DNA from: Saksenaea vasiformis B4078
Taxonomy: Eukaryota; Mucoromycota; Mucoromycetes; Mucorales; Saksenaeaceae
NCBI GenBank assembly: GCA_000697055.1
Contig: JNDT01000846.1
Coordinates: forward strand, 1 to 28,522
DNA length: 28,522 bases
Direction: 5' to 3'
Below are positions 10,600 through 20,567 of the stretch, piece by piece; positions within the stretch are counted from its first letter, which is position 1, and each line of letters opens with the position of its first letter. Made by a program: the position numbers and the translations under genes. Under the pieces are notes generated by a model. The model made no database searches. It worked only from the letters and a program-made list of their open reading frames with translations, and was not told the origin of the DNA.

Positions 10600-11783
10600 C
10601 TACACTAGACGGCTAACATCTAGACCCCAATGATCTTCCAGATGATCTAGGATGGCAGGGATACTTGATAATGTATTAAATGTTTTTCTTTCGGCGTTGC
10701 TCATGATGTCTTCAAACATGAACATCAGATGGTGATGAAAAATAAAGGTATTTGTGCCATAGCCGAGGGCCAGACGAACGTAATCCTGGCACCGTCCCAT
10801 GTTAGTCATCGGTCACACCTGTTGAACTTTTTTATACCTCTATGCATTCCCATGGTGTTGACTCGTAACCGGCAAATAAGGCAGGGTTTTGTAATAATCC
10901 TCTTGCAGACATGACGCCTATTCGCGCTTATGAGATTAAGGTCGATCTTTATCATCTTTTTTTCTTTACCGTCGACACCCGTCCTCTCATACATTTCGTC
11001 GGCGTCTTTATAAGAAAAGATGCTTCCATTTGCAATAACAGGGACAGCAACCGATTCCTTCACCAACTTGATACCTTCGAAATTTACAGGCTCAGTTGAT
11101 TTTTGCCACCGAGTGCGACCATGAACTGTCAGAAAATCAACGCCGACACTCTCAGCGCGCTTCACAAATTCATATGTGGTTCTAGTCAAATCAGTTAACA
11201 AACGGCAAACTACTCAAGATTGAATTACTGAAGATTCGGATGAACTCGGATCTTGATGCTACAGGGAATATCTACGCGTGCTTTTACGGTTCTTATCATA
11301 TCTCGTACAGTTTCTGGATCAGACATAAGATGGGCACCAATTTTTTCCTGCACAGCCCATCGTTGTGGGCATCCACAATTAATATCTTGAAAGAAATAAA
11401 TCAGTACTTCTATACGTTTTCGGTTGTGTTGTCTCTTTACCTATACCGCCAACGTAGGGAGCTACTAACTCCGCAGCTGCAGCAAGATCTACACCATTGT
11501 TTGCTGCAAATTGGACAACGACCGGATCGTCATTGGCATTAGTGGTAAAATCCGATTCTCGAGCAAATTCCGAATTTTTGAATACATCGGCAAGGATCAT
11601 GGGCGTATAGGCAAGATCGACGCCGTACCTGTAGACAGATCAGGACTCATCGTTCATCGACAATAAAATGTACTTTAAAACAAGTTCTCGGAAAGGTAGT
11701 TTACTGTATCGCACCATAGGTGCGCATACATTGATCCTTGATTTACTCTCAAGTACCTCTAATGCCGTAGTTTTTTTGGACAT
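10600..11783 (-). CDS. DUS4: tRNA-dihydrouridine(20a/20b) synthase (NAD(P)+)-like
   Basis: 308-residue flavoenzyme that reduces uridine to dihydrouridine in the tRNA D-loop. Exons on the minus strand: 11783-11674, 11628-11447, 11385-11229, 11181-10970, 10917-10838, 10785-10600; the sum is 309 codons with the stop. FMN-barrel landmarks in order: INVCAPMVRYSKLPFRELV; YGVDLAYTPMI; DDPVVVQFAANNG; DINCGCPQRWAVQEKIGAHL with the catalytic Cys of the GCP motif; CSIKIRVHP; FLTVHGRTRWQK; VPVIANGSIFSYKDADEMYE; GVDGVMSARGLLQNPALFAG. A short helical tail ends in EDHWGLDVSRLV. The size and the DINCGCPQ and VHGRT forms fit Dus4 better than Dus1 or the longer Dus3. The start is the first ATG in the frame; upstream the frame is open only from a TTG. 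Intron 5 shows a canonical GACTAAC branch. Confidence 0.92.
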
Positions 11784-11841
11784 TGGGGAAAAGACACAAG
11801 AGCAGTGTGTTTTGTCGAATCGTTTGCGCTGCTCGGAGCCC

Positions 11842-12421
11842 TTATTTTGAACCAATGGGAGTCCAAGTTTGTGCTAGATATGACACCCAGTGGTCGCAAA
11901 AGACTCCAGGCAGTAGGAAACGAATTCTCCAGGTAATAATTGTTGGACAACCTGATGCGAAGACTTTCTACAAGTATAACTATCTAAAACTTCTAGGAGA
12001 GGACCCACTTTCGTAGTGAGAGTATTTGCTTCGTTTTGATGATCTGTTGACAGACGGAATACGGCAGATCTACTTCCACCATGCCATACAGTCATGGATA
12101 TTCGTAAAGATTCTTCGACGCATCCACATCGCAATCCCACATGGTAACACGATATCTATGTTTGAGGACGCCATGGTGGGTGAAGTTGTCTAAAATCGCC
12201 ATTTTACTTACGCGGATATTCAGAACTTTTGTAAATACGAAATTGTGCCCCGATTTGAATAGATATGCAATGTCCGAGCAATCGCACTGTTCTAAGAAAT
12301 ACAGTCGATTGAAATTCTTATTGCTGTACAATAGTGCAAACGTTTTTAAAGAGAACATATATCTTTTATTTAGAGAAAACCTTTTGAAAGAGAGGATGCG
12401 TGACGCGGGAACACGCAGCAT
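11842..12421 (-). CDS. Possible small three-exon gene upstream of DUS4
   Basis: Exons 12421-12212, 12155-12009 and 11967-11842 are each a whole number of codons and would encode 160 residues. The first intron has a perfect GTAAGT donor and an ATAG acceptor (56 bases); the second is 41 bases (GTGGGT...GTAG). The N-terminus MLRVPASRILSFKRFSLNKR is basic and could target mitochondria. Later pieces are CSDIAYLFKSGHNFVFTK, MTVWHGGSRSAVFRLS and WRIRFLLPGVFCDHWVSYL. No family is recognised. The stop lies only 58 bases from the DUS4 ATG, so the DUS4 promoter would sit inside it. It could also be non-coding DUS4 leader that happens to be open. Confidence 0.38.
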
Positions 12422-12621
12422 CCACTCAACTTTTAGACGTTGCGGAAAACTTGATCATCCCCCTTAAATATCTTTGATGGCAGCAGTGACAACTCTAACA
12501 AGATGTAGATATTCCTTATTCACATATGCGAAAAAAAAAAGATTATCGCTGAGGTGCTTACCTGTGGCAATAGGTACTAGTCTATAATGGCAACCAGTAC
12601 TTGCCGTTGTCATTCCGTCTA

Positions 12622-13549
12622 TTAGAGGGCGGTCCAGAGCTTTTGCTCTCTGTCACCGTATCCATAAGAGGCAGACAAAGTTACAGGATTGCAAGGACGA
12701 GGAACCACATCTTCGAACTTGTCAATGGTCTCATGCACCGCGTCCGGAGTTGGCATGGATAGCAAGCGCATGAAGTGTATTGGCCAAACAGGATTTGCCG
12801 CTAGTGATAACTTCAGTGAGATAACGTCGACCGATTTCTCAACGGCCCTTGAGAAAGGGCCCGTAACGAATATTGTAAGTAGCGTTGATGATTTTCCTCT
12901 TGAACACGCATTCATAGCGGGACAGTGTGTGGCCCAATCTGTACTGGCTGTAAGTGGCAATTCTGTTATCGAGATTTTCAACGATGTGATTGGAATATAT
13001 GGTTCCAATGCTATGGAAAAAATAATTCGGGACTTGCATGATGTATCATGGAATGATCCTTTAGATAATCACGGAACTGTTGGCTTTTGGAAAATTTTCC
13101 ACGATAGCATGTCCCGCGACAACTCTAGAACAGACACCAAAATCCATAAGGGATAAAGGATTAATTCAAGGACAATCGTGCAATTCCAGGATCCCATAGG
13201 TAGCCCGGAATTAAGGCATCAACTTACAATCTATCATGGGAATCTGTGACTTTCTGATGACAAACGCATTAATGAATAACCGAGTTCGGACCACAACTTC
13301 TCGAACAAAGCTGATAAGTTGGACGATGCCATTGTAAATGTGTTCGCGATATTCTGCTCGAACGATGGAGTCAAACGGGACGACCCGCGTAACAAGATTT
13401 CGGGGCTGGACTGCAGAATTTCTCTGACATTAGGCTTGTAGTTTGGGGGTTCTAGTGGTAGCGTGTCCTTTGATTGCGAGAGGAGCATGGCCCAGAAATG
13501 GGAAATCCAGTGAGATGAGTATAGCTGAAATTAACCAGAACAGATCCAT
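12622..13549 (-). CDS. Unresolved minus-strand gene or pseudogene with signal-peptide-like start
   Basis: A pyrimidine-rich promoter (minus strand, 13555-13610) precedes ATG 13549, which opens MDLFWLISAILISLDFPFLG, a signal-peptide-like stretch. The same frame continues into RVVPFDSIVRAEYREHIY and REVVVRTRLFINAFVIRK but is crossed by TAA at 13430-13432. A GTAAGT donor follows near 13230. Downstream pieces include PTVPIGTIYSNHIVENLDNR after a pyrimidine-rich ATAG acceptor, and a C-terminal frame with PVWPIHFMRLLSMPTPDAV, ending in GYGDREQKLWTAL at 12622. Two alternative splice chains are possible, and both strands have long open frames here. No family was recognised. It is either an intron-rich gene I could not chain or a recently broken one. 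Confidence 0.35.
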
Positions 13550-13977
13550 TTTGAGAGAGTCTTTAGGAAAAGAAAAAAGAAGAGAAGAGGGAGGATGACG
13601 TTTTGACAACTTCGCATAAACAATTTAGCAGCCAATTTCTTTATTCGCAAGATTTGGGTAGCTGTGATAAATACGGGCGACTGTTATCCTGTCATTATAA
13701 CGCAATGGATAATCTAGTTTGATTGAGCACACCCTGGCTTGTTTCAGCTTTTTTGCTGAAGAATAATTGTCGATATGACTCTACTATTACGGCTTCTTTA
13801 CATTTACACCAGGGCATGATGAGAGGCCCCCCTTAAACTTGCTCAACCTGCTCCAGTGGGTCTACAGCCATTAAGGTACGCTTGCTAGGTCAATTGGTGT
13901 TGATTCCGTTCTCGCTTTTGATATGTTATCAACTCTGTGGACCGTGCGTCATTTTATGTGATACATATACTATTTAT
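13550..13977. other. Intergenic; promoter of the minus-strand gene, then AT-rich spacer
   Basis: The first 60 bases are pyrimidine-rich when read on the minus strand (runs of CTTTTTTCTTTTC type), as is common just upstream of fungal start codons. The rest up to the inverted-repeat element has no supported gene. Confidence 0.45.
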
Positions 13978-14159
13978 TGAACAAATTGTTATGCTGTCTA
14001 TATGAATTTTGCGTCCATGAGGAACCACTTTTACGCTAAGAAAAGAATCAAGCATGCGTTCGTTAATCCATAAGTTGGCAACAAATTCATACATTACTTA
14101 CATCAACGTGGCCCCTCGATGGACGCGAAATTCATATAGACAGCATAACAATTTGTTCA
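13978..14159. mobile_element. MITE-like inverted-repeat element, copy 1 (182 bases)
   Basis: Near-perfect terminal inverted repeats of about 45 bases: left arm 13978-14022, starting TGAACAAATTGTTATGCTGT, and right arm 14114-14159, its reverse complement apart from one extra base and about one mismatch. The internal 90 bases are AT-rich and non-coding. A second, diverged copy aligns over its whole length at 28339-28522, which shows this is a dispersed family and not a lone palindrome. No clear target-site duplication is visible, and similarity between copies continues about 10 bases left of the arm (ATACTRTTTATTG), so the true end may be slightly further out. Confidence 0.75.
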
Positions 14160-14559
14160 TGGTTAGTAAATGGGACGATATTTGGATGTCATTTTACTTA
14201 CCCCGAAGGTATTCCCACGCATTCGCGGGTGCCACAGCCCGCACCATTTCGGTGGGGGTGGGAGTAATTGTTCATGGCTTCCATGGAGCAGTCAGTGTCA
14301 TGCTTTTACGACCAAAGGTCTAAACAATCGATCAAAAGACATGAGTTTCTGTGTATAATCAGCCCCAGTACGTACCGGGGACGTTTCATGTAGAAAAGAA
14401 TTCATGTATCCCTTTCAAATACTGACATTTTAAGGGTTCCCGATTGCTGCGTTGGGGAACCTATTACAATGGTCCAGTACAATACACATTTGATTTAGAA
14501 GTGAAGATAATCGCTTCTCTGCGCAAAGATCCATTGCTCCTCACCGCAGGATTGAGGCA

Positions 14560-14830
14560 GTGTCAACGCAAAGTAGTATTTAGATTACGTAAATGTGTAT
14601 TCAAAATCCATATATACATTTTTGTTTTTAACAGGAGCACAAGTACAGACAGGCATTTGTTGCTTCTGCTCTCGGTCAGATTACCAACTACTTCTGGAGT
14701 GTATATTGCTTCATTGTCCATCATCATAAAACAACGTTCTATACCGTACTTATTCAACACGTCCATTACGTGTGACATGTTAAGACGGATGGTGCCCCAT
14801 TCGTGTACCAATTCGTCCATTGATTTTCCT
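14560..14830 (-). pseudogene. Tc1/mariner-type DDE transposase remnant
   Basis: The minus strand encodes MDELVHEWGTIRLNMSHVMD, then MMMDNEAIYTPEVVGNLTES and SRSNKCLSV. This matches the catalytic second-Asp block of IS630/Tc1/mariner transposases, usually of the form VMDNAxIHxxxxVxxxxExRGxKCLYL. The expected PPYSPxLNPIE block with the third acidic residue does not follow; the frame drifts into unrelated sequence. No intact N-terminus is visible upstream (14830-15000). It is a broken fragment next to the MITE-like element; whether that family once mobilised the MITE is unknown. Confidence 0.6.
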
Positions 14831-15395
14831 TGTTTCTTTTCCCATCAAAACGACATTTACCTTGCAAGCATATGTAATTACGTAATATGTATAGTCATGA
14901 GCTCATATTTCGTGGAGGTAGGTTATTATAGCCGACGTGAAGGCTATCAGTATGTACGCACCTTAATGGTTGCACCTTAAAATTTCGCTGACATGATCAT
15001 GTCATTTGAAACCCCTTTGGTTTTGCCCATTTCTCTTTCGTTTCTGCCTCAAACGTAGCTGCTTCTATTCTCTTTTGTCATATACATTTTGCTTTTCGCT
15101 ATAACGTTTCACTATGAACTAAATTATAAATATAAAATCATCAACAGTGGTAGGATTTTTGACTACCCATTTTTTCTTAATGATCAAAGGCGGATGCCTT
15201 TGATTTTAAAACGATTATGTCATTGGCTGAAAATACAGTCTTTTCCTTTTTTTCAGTTCTCTTTCTCCATCTCCCATTTCTTCTTGACTTGTGCGCCAAC
15301 CTTTCTATTGAGACGCTTAATTCAAGCCACTGTAAGCCTCCCTATCGCGGTGTTTGTACTTTTTTTCCAGTTAGTTTGACACTCCAGTTAGAACG
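14831..15395 (+). promoter_or_regulatory. Upstream region of the G3BP-like gene
   Basis: AT-rich at first, then a dense pyrimidine tract at 15238-15320 (CTTTTTTTCAG and TTCTCTTTCTCC type) just before the ATG at 15396. CT-rich tracts like this are typical upstream of strongly expressed fungal genes. A 5' UTR intron ending at one of the CAG sites is possible. The open frame from 15089 is low-complexity and unlikely to be a gene. Confidence 0.45.
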
Positions 15396-16936
15396 ATGAC
15401 GACTGTAAATCAATTGGCTACAGGGATTGCGAAAACCGACAGTGACGCGGTTCCTGACCTTCAACCTCAGGATGTGGGCCTCATTTTTGTTCGTGAATAC
15501 TATACATTTTTGAACAAGAAACCGCAGCGATTGCATGCTTTCTACAGCAAGGATTCGAAGTTCGTCAGAGGAACAGAGGCTGTAATGGCGGAAACCTGTG
15601 TTGGTCCTGAGGTGAGGTTTCAGTAAGCAGTGCTAAACTTCTCTTTCTCTTGGGGGTACAATTTTTGCTGAACAGGAAGTCATTTTTTAGGCGATCCGCC
15701 AAAAGGTTGATGAGTTGGATTATGAAGATTGCAAGGTTCATATCACGCAAGTGGACAGTCAGGAGTCCGCCGGCAACGGAATCATTTTGCAGGTGCTTGG
15801 CGAAATGTGCAGCCGTGATGGTCCAGCACAAAAATTTAGTCAGACGTTCTTTCTGGCACCACAACCCAATGGATATTTTGTTCTCAATGATATCTTTCGG
15901 TTTTTGAGAGATGAATCGCATGAGACTGAGGAAGACGAAGAGGAGAGAGAAGAAGAGAGCACTGAGAAAGAGAGAGAAACTGAACAACAGCAGCTTGAGC
16001 AGATACCGCAGGAGCCATCTCCTGTACCGAAACAAGCTGAAATCGTTGTATCCGAGACAGAGGGTCCAAAAGAGGCGGCTGAGCCTGAGAATGACGTTGC
16101 TGCTTCCGTAACTCCTGCTACTGAGCAACCTACTACAGTTGCAGAAAAGGGTGACAAGATTGAAAATGTGTCCGAGGAAACGCCAGCTGCAGCCACGACA
16201 AATGGCGTTAAAACCGAGCACACAAAATCGATTTCTCAGGGAACTCCCAAGGTTGCCGACATAAAGCAAGAAGATTCGACTCCGAAGACATGGGCAAAGT
16301 TGGCAGCAGCCAGTCCCTCCGAGAAACGAAACATCCAGGCGACGGATGCAAAATCCAGTACCACAACGCCGGTCGCCCCCGTCGCTGTACAAAATAAGGC
16401 GCCTGTGCAATCCACTCGCCCTACAGAGTCTCAGCCACGACAATTACACCCGCAGACAAACAAGGAGTCTCGTAAAGGTAAACAAAGAGAACAACAAATG
16501 GATTGTGGCATTAGGAAGGGACTTACACGTTGGTTACTCCGTAGAAGATATGACAGAAATCTTTTTGAAGAACGTCGTCCCAAGCCTCACAGAAGATCAA
16601 ATTCGCGAGACCTTCTCGCAATTTGGCGAAATCAAATCGTTAAATGTGTTAGTCGGCAAAAAATGCGCGATCCTAGAATTTACTACAACTGAAGCGGTTC
16701 AGAAAGCTTTGACTCAACGTAAAGTGGAAATTGATGATGTGGTGGTCTTTGCAGAGGAACGTCATATGAAAAAACGGCCATTCACTCGACAGCAGCAAAA
16801 TGGTGCACCGTTAGAGTCGCGCCGTACTGATGGTAATCGTCGCCGTGGCGGAAGTGGTCCGCGTGGTGGAGGCAGCAGATATCGTGGTAGTAGTGGCGGT
16901 GGCGGTGGCGGCAGCAGCAGTGGCGAACAAAAGTAA
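15396..16936 (+). CDS. G3BP/Bre5/Nxt3-like NTF2-RRM-RGG RNA-binding protein
   Basis: 460-residue cytoplasmic RNA-binding protein. Relatives (G3BP, yeast Bre5, fission yeast Nxt3) act in stress granules and as cofactors of the Ubp3-type deubiquitinase. Exons: 15396-15611, 15691-16477, 16557-16936. An N-terminal NTF2 domain (about residues 15-145) contains DVGLIFVREYYTFLNKKPQR and QTFFLAPQPNGYFVLNDIFR. A long acidic Glu-rich and Pro/Thr-rich linker follows. The RRM (about residues 330-410) has RNP2-like EIFLKNVVPSLTEDQIRETF and RNP1-like KKCAILEF. The C-terminus is Arg/Gly-rich, with a Gly run encoded by GGT/GGC repeats near 16885-16910. Introns are 79 bases each, longer than most here. The second intron is open in another frame, so an ORF finder overruns it; splicing at 16478 and 16556 restores the RRM. 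Confidence 0.93.
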
Positions 16937-18108
16937 ATTCGATATCGAATACATACAAAATGACCTTCAAAACGACACATTTTTTTTGTAAAACCATTTG
17001 CATTTTTCACGATCAAAATAAGACAAAAAGGCATTATAATGATCTTTTTACATAGGTTACAAAGAAATGGAAACTATACGCCGGAAAAGAAAAATCGGAT
17101 CAAAAACCAATATATTGTTTGCTTACTGCATTAGCAACGGTGGCAGAAAAGAGATTCAATATCTCAAGAAAAGAATGTGGCGAGCATTCGTAAAATTAAA
17201 ACATTGGATAGTCAGTTGTGGTCTCATGCGGGCGATCTCGTTTAAATTTCGTTCTGCCACAGTTCGAATACATGATAGGATGGATATCCTCTCTAGCGCA
17301 CGTTTTCAATCGCTAATTCATGTTTAAATAATTGAGAAACGTTAGCTTGAATTGTATGTTGCCTTGAAAACGATCGTAACTACAACCGAGCTAAATGCTT
17401 CCAGAAGAATGACGGGTACTCGTCTTTCATTTGATTAAGTGGAGACTTCTGCGTAACACTACCATTTTCGGTGTGACCACCTTTACACAAGTGTAACCCA
17501 CTTTTAGCATGGTCCATGCCCAGTGTGAGTGCAGCTGGGGTCTTCATCACAGAGTTAAGAGTACCGTCGGTTCAAAAAGCATATCGTTGAGCGTCATCGG
17601 CGATGCTTGCGTTGCGTTATTATGCTACGAAATGGATCTGGGTCAACTTGTCCATCAGCTATGTGGTTGTGTGGTTTCTGACGCATTGATAATGGAAGTT
17701 TAATTATTTTTTGATGTCACCTTCTACTCTTACTCAGCTTAAACGTTTCTTCACACAACGCGCTGATATTCAAATCCCCCCAAAAAAATTCGCGTAACAC
17801 GAGTATAACTTCAAGAGAAGTAGCACAATTTTACTTTTCAAGTTCCAGTCCACGCTGATAAAACCTTGTCATGATTAGATGAAATAGTTATTTACGTAAC
17901 GCGTTGTTCACAGAATAGTAAGGAATAAAGGTGCAGTGCTCTTTTTATGAGAAGTGAAAAAAAAGGAAAAAAAACACAGTGCCGTATAAACTTACCCTTA
18001 TCGGAAAGAAGCAAGGAAAGTGTAGGAGTAGGGAGAATAGGTCTGAAGGGTAATACAAAACAGCGCATAGATCAAGATAGGTTTTAGATACACGGGTAGA
18101 TATAGGCG
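16937..18108. other. Convergent intergenic region, 1.2 kb, possible gene remnant
   Basis: Lies between two genes ending towards each other. T-runs and A-runs at 16980-16990 and 17958-17975 suit 3' ends. No intact gene is supported. On the minus strand, an ATG near 17551 opens about 55 codons (MKTPAALTLGMDHAKSGLHL...) ending near 17386, with a same-strand open frame upstream interrupted by a stop. It may be a worn gene fragment, but I recognise no family. Confidence 0.35.
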
Positions 18109-19777
18109 TTAGAGCATTTCCACATCCTGCTGTTGATCCATCTTTTCCGCCATCATAGCGACAATGGTAGCACCGACAATGCGTGAATGTTCGACAATTC
18201 CCACCGACAACTTTGTTGCCACCTCTTCGGAAATGAGTGCCTTCAGCGTTTCACACATACGTGGATGGAAGGACGGATAATCCTTGTAGACGTCTCCGCT
18301 GATCGCTGATTATATCACAGAATATTAGTGTCACCTTTTTTTTTCTTTTTGCTGCAATTTACCTATTGCAAACCCTTCCTTCTGCTCCAAGCCAATGCCT
18401 GATTCAACCATGTACTGCACTACACTTGCGGTGCCAGCACCCAGCAACACCGCCGCACGATGTCCCACCAATTCACATACTTTCTTCACAATCTCTCGAT
18501 CCGCCAAGGTGGTTTCTTCAACCTTGCACATTTCCTCCAGCACGACCCGCGTTTTCTCGAGGTTTTCCCAATCATCATCTGCCTCACAGACATACATGTA
18601 GCTCGTATCAAAGTGGTATGGAATACGGAGTAAACATTCATCGCTCATATCGAAAGACAGAATTTGACGATCGTCGACCAGATGAACCAGTACTTGGCGC
18701 ACAATCTCACCAATGTACATGCCCGTCGTCATTTTTTCAAAGATATGAATACCGTGGTTGTTAGATTCTGAATCAACAAGCTTATCAAAGTGTGTCATTG
18801 GCAAGGATCGGGAAAAACTGCACCATTCCGTATTGATGATCATATCTGTGTTTGGTAGCAGCTCATCTTGCTGACGCTGTTGTGCCATAAACTTGCTCAT
18901 ATTTGAGATTTTATCGTAGAATGCGCAATTGGTTCCTGCGCTGTGAACAATGCCAAGTCGAGTTGAAGGGTGCTGATAAGCATGAGCCAATAACGTACAA
19001 ACGCCATCTAAAAAAAAAAAAGATATTCAGTCATCACAAGCTTGAATGGAACAGAATTATACCATTCGCAATGGCAACAATTTTAACGCCAAGGCCTTTT
19101 GCTTGAAATCGTTTGTCGAATAAATCAACGGCATCGCATCCAATGACATTAGGAAATTCAAAACCGTGCTCAAGCGCGACAATGTTACCGCGATCAAGGC
19201 CTGTCTGACGTACAGCAAAACCAATGCTGATGGCCATAGAGTACACTTGTTTTCCTGCACCAATCCGCCGCTGGAAATCCGCAACACAGTCCGCCACATA
19301 ATCAACAAGGATAACAATATCATCGCCGGCTGTCAGATGGTCGGGGATCTTGTACTGGTATTGGTTGATAGCTAATTTCCCACCCTCGCCTTTCAGTGTT
19401 ACTTGACATACATAAATATCCACTCCACTGATCTCCAACGCTAAATAGGTGCCTTTTTCGTAACCAGTGGGATAACCTATCTCATTGTTAATTCCTACTA
19501 CGGAAAGCCGTCTCTTACCAGTAACGTAAGACGGAATCATCTTCAGATCAAGTTTAGGAGACGAATTCTGAGGGTGTTCAGCCGCGAGACCCTCTTTCAT
19601 TTCTTCACCGAATCCTCGGACAATAGCTTCCAGCTGGTCATCAGACACATGAAATAATTCCTGAATTTCTTCGAGGACTGATTGTTGTTGAGGTGAACCG
19701 TGCATGAGATGGGTTGGGCGAGCCATCGGACGTCTGTTTCTTCCAGTGCTCCTGCTACCTGACTCCCGGTCTGGCAT
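18109..19777 (-). CDS. Divergent hexokinase-like protein
   Basis: 518-residue protein with the two-lobed hexokinase fold. Exons (minus): 19777-19063, 19007-18363, 18305-18109. Family signposts in order: FHVSDDQLEAIVRGFGEEMK; MIPSYVTG; GYPTGYEKGTYLALEISGVD; YKIPDHL; DYVADCVADF; SIGFAVRQTGLDRGN; VKIVAIANDGVCTLLAHAY across the first intron; RLGIVHSAGTNCAFYDKI; MIINTEWCSFSRSLPMTHFD; HIFEKMTTGMYIGEIVRQVL; SGDVYKDYPSFHPRM. The phosphate-1 loop, normally LDLGGTNLRV, is LEISGVDIYV. The WTKGF block is replaced by ALEHGF, and LGTGTN is HSAGTN. The Asn-Asp pair of the catalytic NDTVG block is kept (NDGVC). It is therefore probably a weak or inactive relative, like the regulatory hexokinase-like proteins known in other fungi. 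That role is inference. Confidence 0.9.
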
Positions 19778-20231
19778 CGTATGTGTTTAGCTTTTTCGGC
19801 TCTGAAAGGAAAAAGATGAAGAAAAGGAATGAAAGGATAAGAAGGAAACTTCTATCTTTTCTGTTGCGTGTCTTTTTTTTTAACAACCTCTGCTCGCTTC
19901 AAGCGGGGATTGGAATGGAATGGTATCACTCACGTGCAACGAAGCACTTTTCCTTTATCAACACCTCATGATTTTACTGTGCCGCAGACACGGCCTGAAT
20001 TTCGACTGTATAGCAGCTAGCTATTTACAAAGGTTCAATGTGAAATGTTTTCAATTCTGGTGTATCTGGGTGGAAGGAAAATCGGCTATGAGTAGAGAAA
20101 GGTGAAAGGTAAGTCCGTTAGAACCAGCGGTATGGCGAAAATTGTAAGGAGGTCGCCATGTCTGAGAGGCTGAATGGAACTAGGACGAATGCTGGTGGAA
20201 AGACTATACGAAGACGAGAGTCTGGCTTTAC

Positions 20232-20240
20232 TATATAAAG
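20232..20240 (+). promoter_or_regulatory. TATA box without an obvious coding gene
   Basis: TATATAAAG on the plus strand is followed by no credible protein start within 300 bases, but by the hairpin-rich segment at 20494-20567. It could drive a non-coding transcript. As a short motif in AT-rich DNA it could also be chance. Confidence 0.3.
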
Positions 20241-20493
20241 GCGAGCCGACTGAATCCTCACGGACCGTTCGAGTGGGCAGGAAAAGGACATAAAAGACAA
20301 TTGGCTATAACGAAATTGATTATGAGATAGAGCGAGTAGCTCCAAGTGGTAAGGCAAGATGTGATGGTATGCGCTACAGAGGATAGTTAACACTTCATGA
20401 TACTGACGAGTATCCTGAGACAAATGTGATGTAAGGCTTATCAACGCAAGCAACTATGAAAGAAGTAGCTTCGGCAGTGTAAAAACAGAATAT

Positions 20494-20567
20494 GTTGGTC
20501 GCCCCCGATAGCTTCAACTGTCGGGGAGAATCGGCTGAGGATTGAAAATGAACAAGGGCGACTCAAC
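20494..20567. other. Nested hairpin, candidate structured RNA element
   Basis: An inner 9-base stem, CCCCGATAG (20503-20511) with CTGTCGGGG (20518-20526), closes a 6-base loop and includes one T-G wobble in the T/G position. An outer stem pairs GTTGGTCGCCC (20494-20504) with GGGCGACTCAAC (20556-20567) around one bulge. The two stems compete for a couple of C residues. The strand is unknown. No match to snRNA, SRP, RNase P or tRNA signatures was seen. Confidence 0.4.

Noticed and set aside
12141..12467. 108-codon plus-strand frame upstream of DUS4
   Set aside because: AT-rich, no family likeness, and antisense to a minus-strand chain with better splice sites.
12689..13156. 155-codon plus-strand frame
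   Set aside because: It overlaps minus-strand pieces with better splice signals and a promoter-like tract. Two GTAAGT words in it keep the plus strand possible, but no family or start context supports it.
14170..14358. GC-rich palindromic-looking segment with a 62-codon frame
   Set aside because: Short stems only, no family likeness; best treated as spacer between transposon remnants.
15565..16443. 292-codon minus-strand frame
   Set aside because: It is the antisense shadow of the acidic linker in the G3BP-like gene (Glu codons read as Leu/Phe/Ser).
17200..17290. tRNA-like GTTCGAATA (B-box)
   Set aside because: The flanking bases do not form a 5-base T-stem or a 7-base acceptor stem, and no A-box lies at the right distance.
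20464..20480. U6 snRNA-like GCTTCGGCAG start
   Set aside because: Only the first ten bases resemble U6; the conserved ACAGAGA and GATTAGCATGG segments do not follow.
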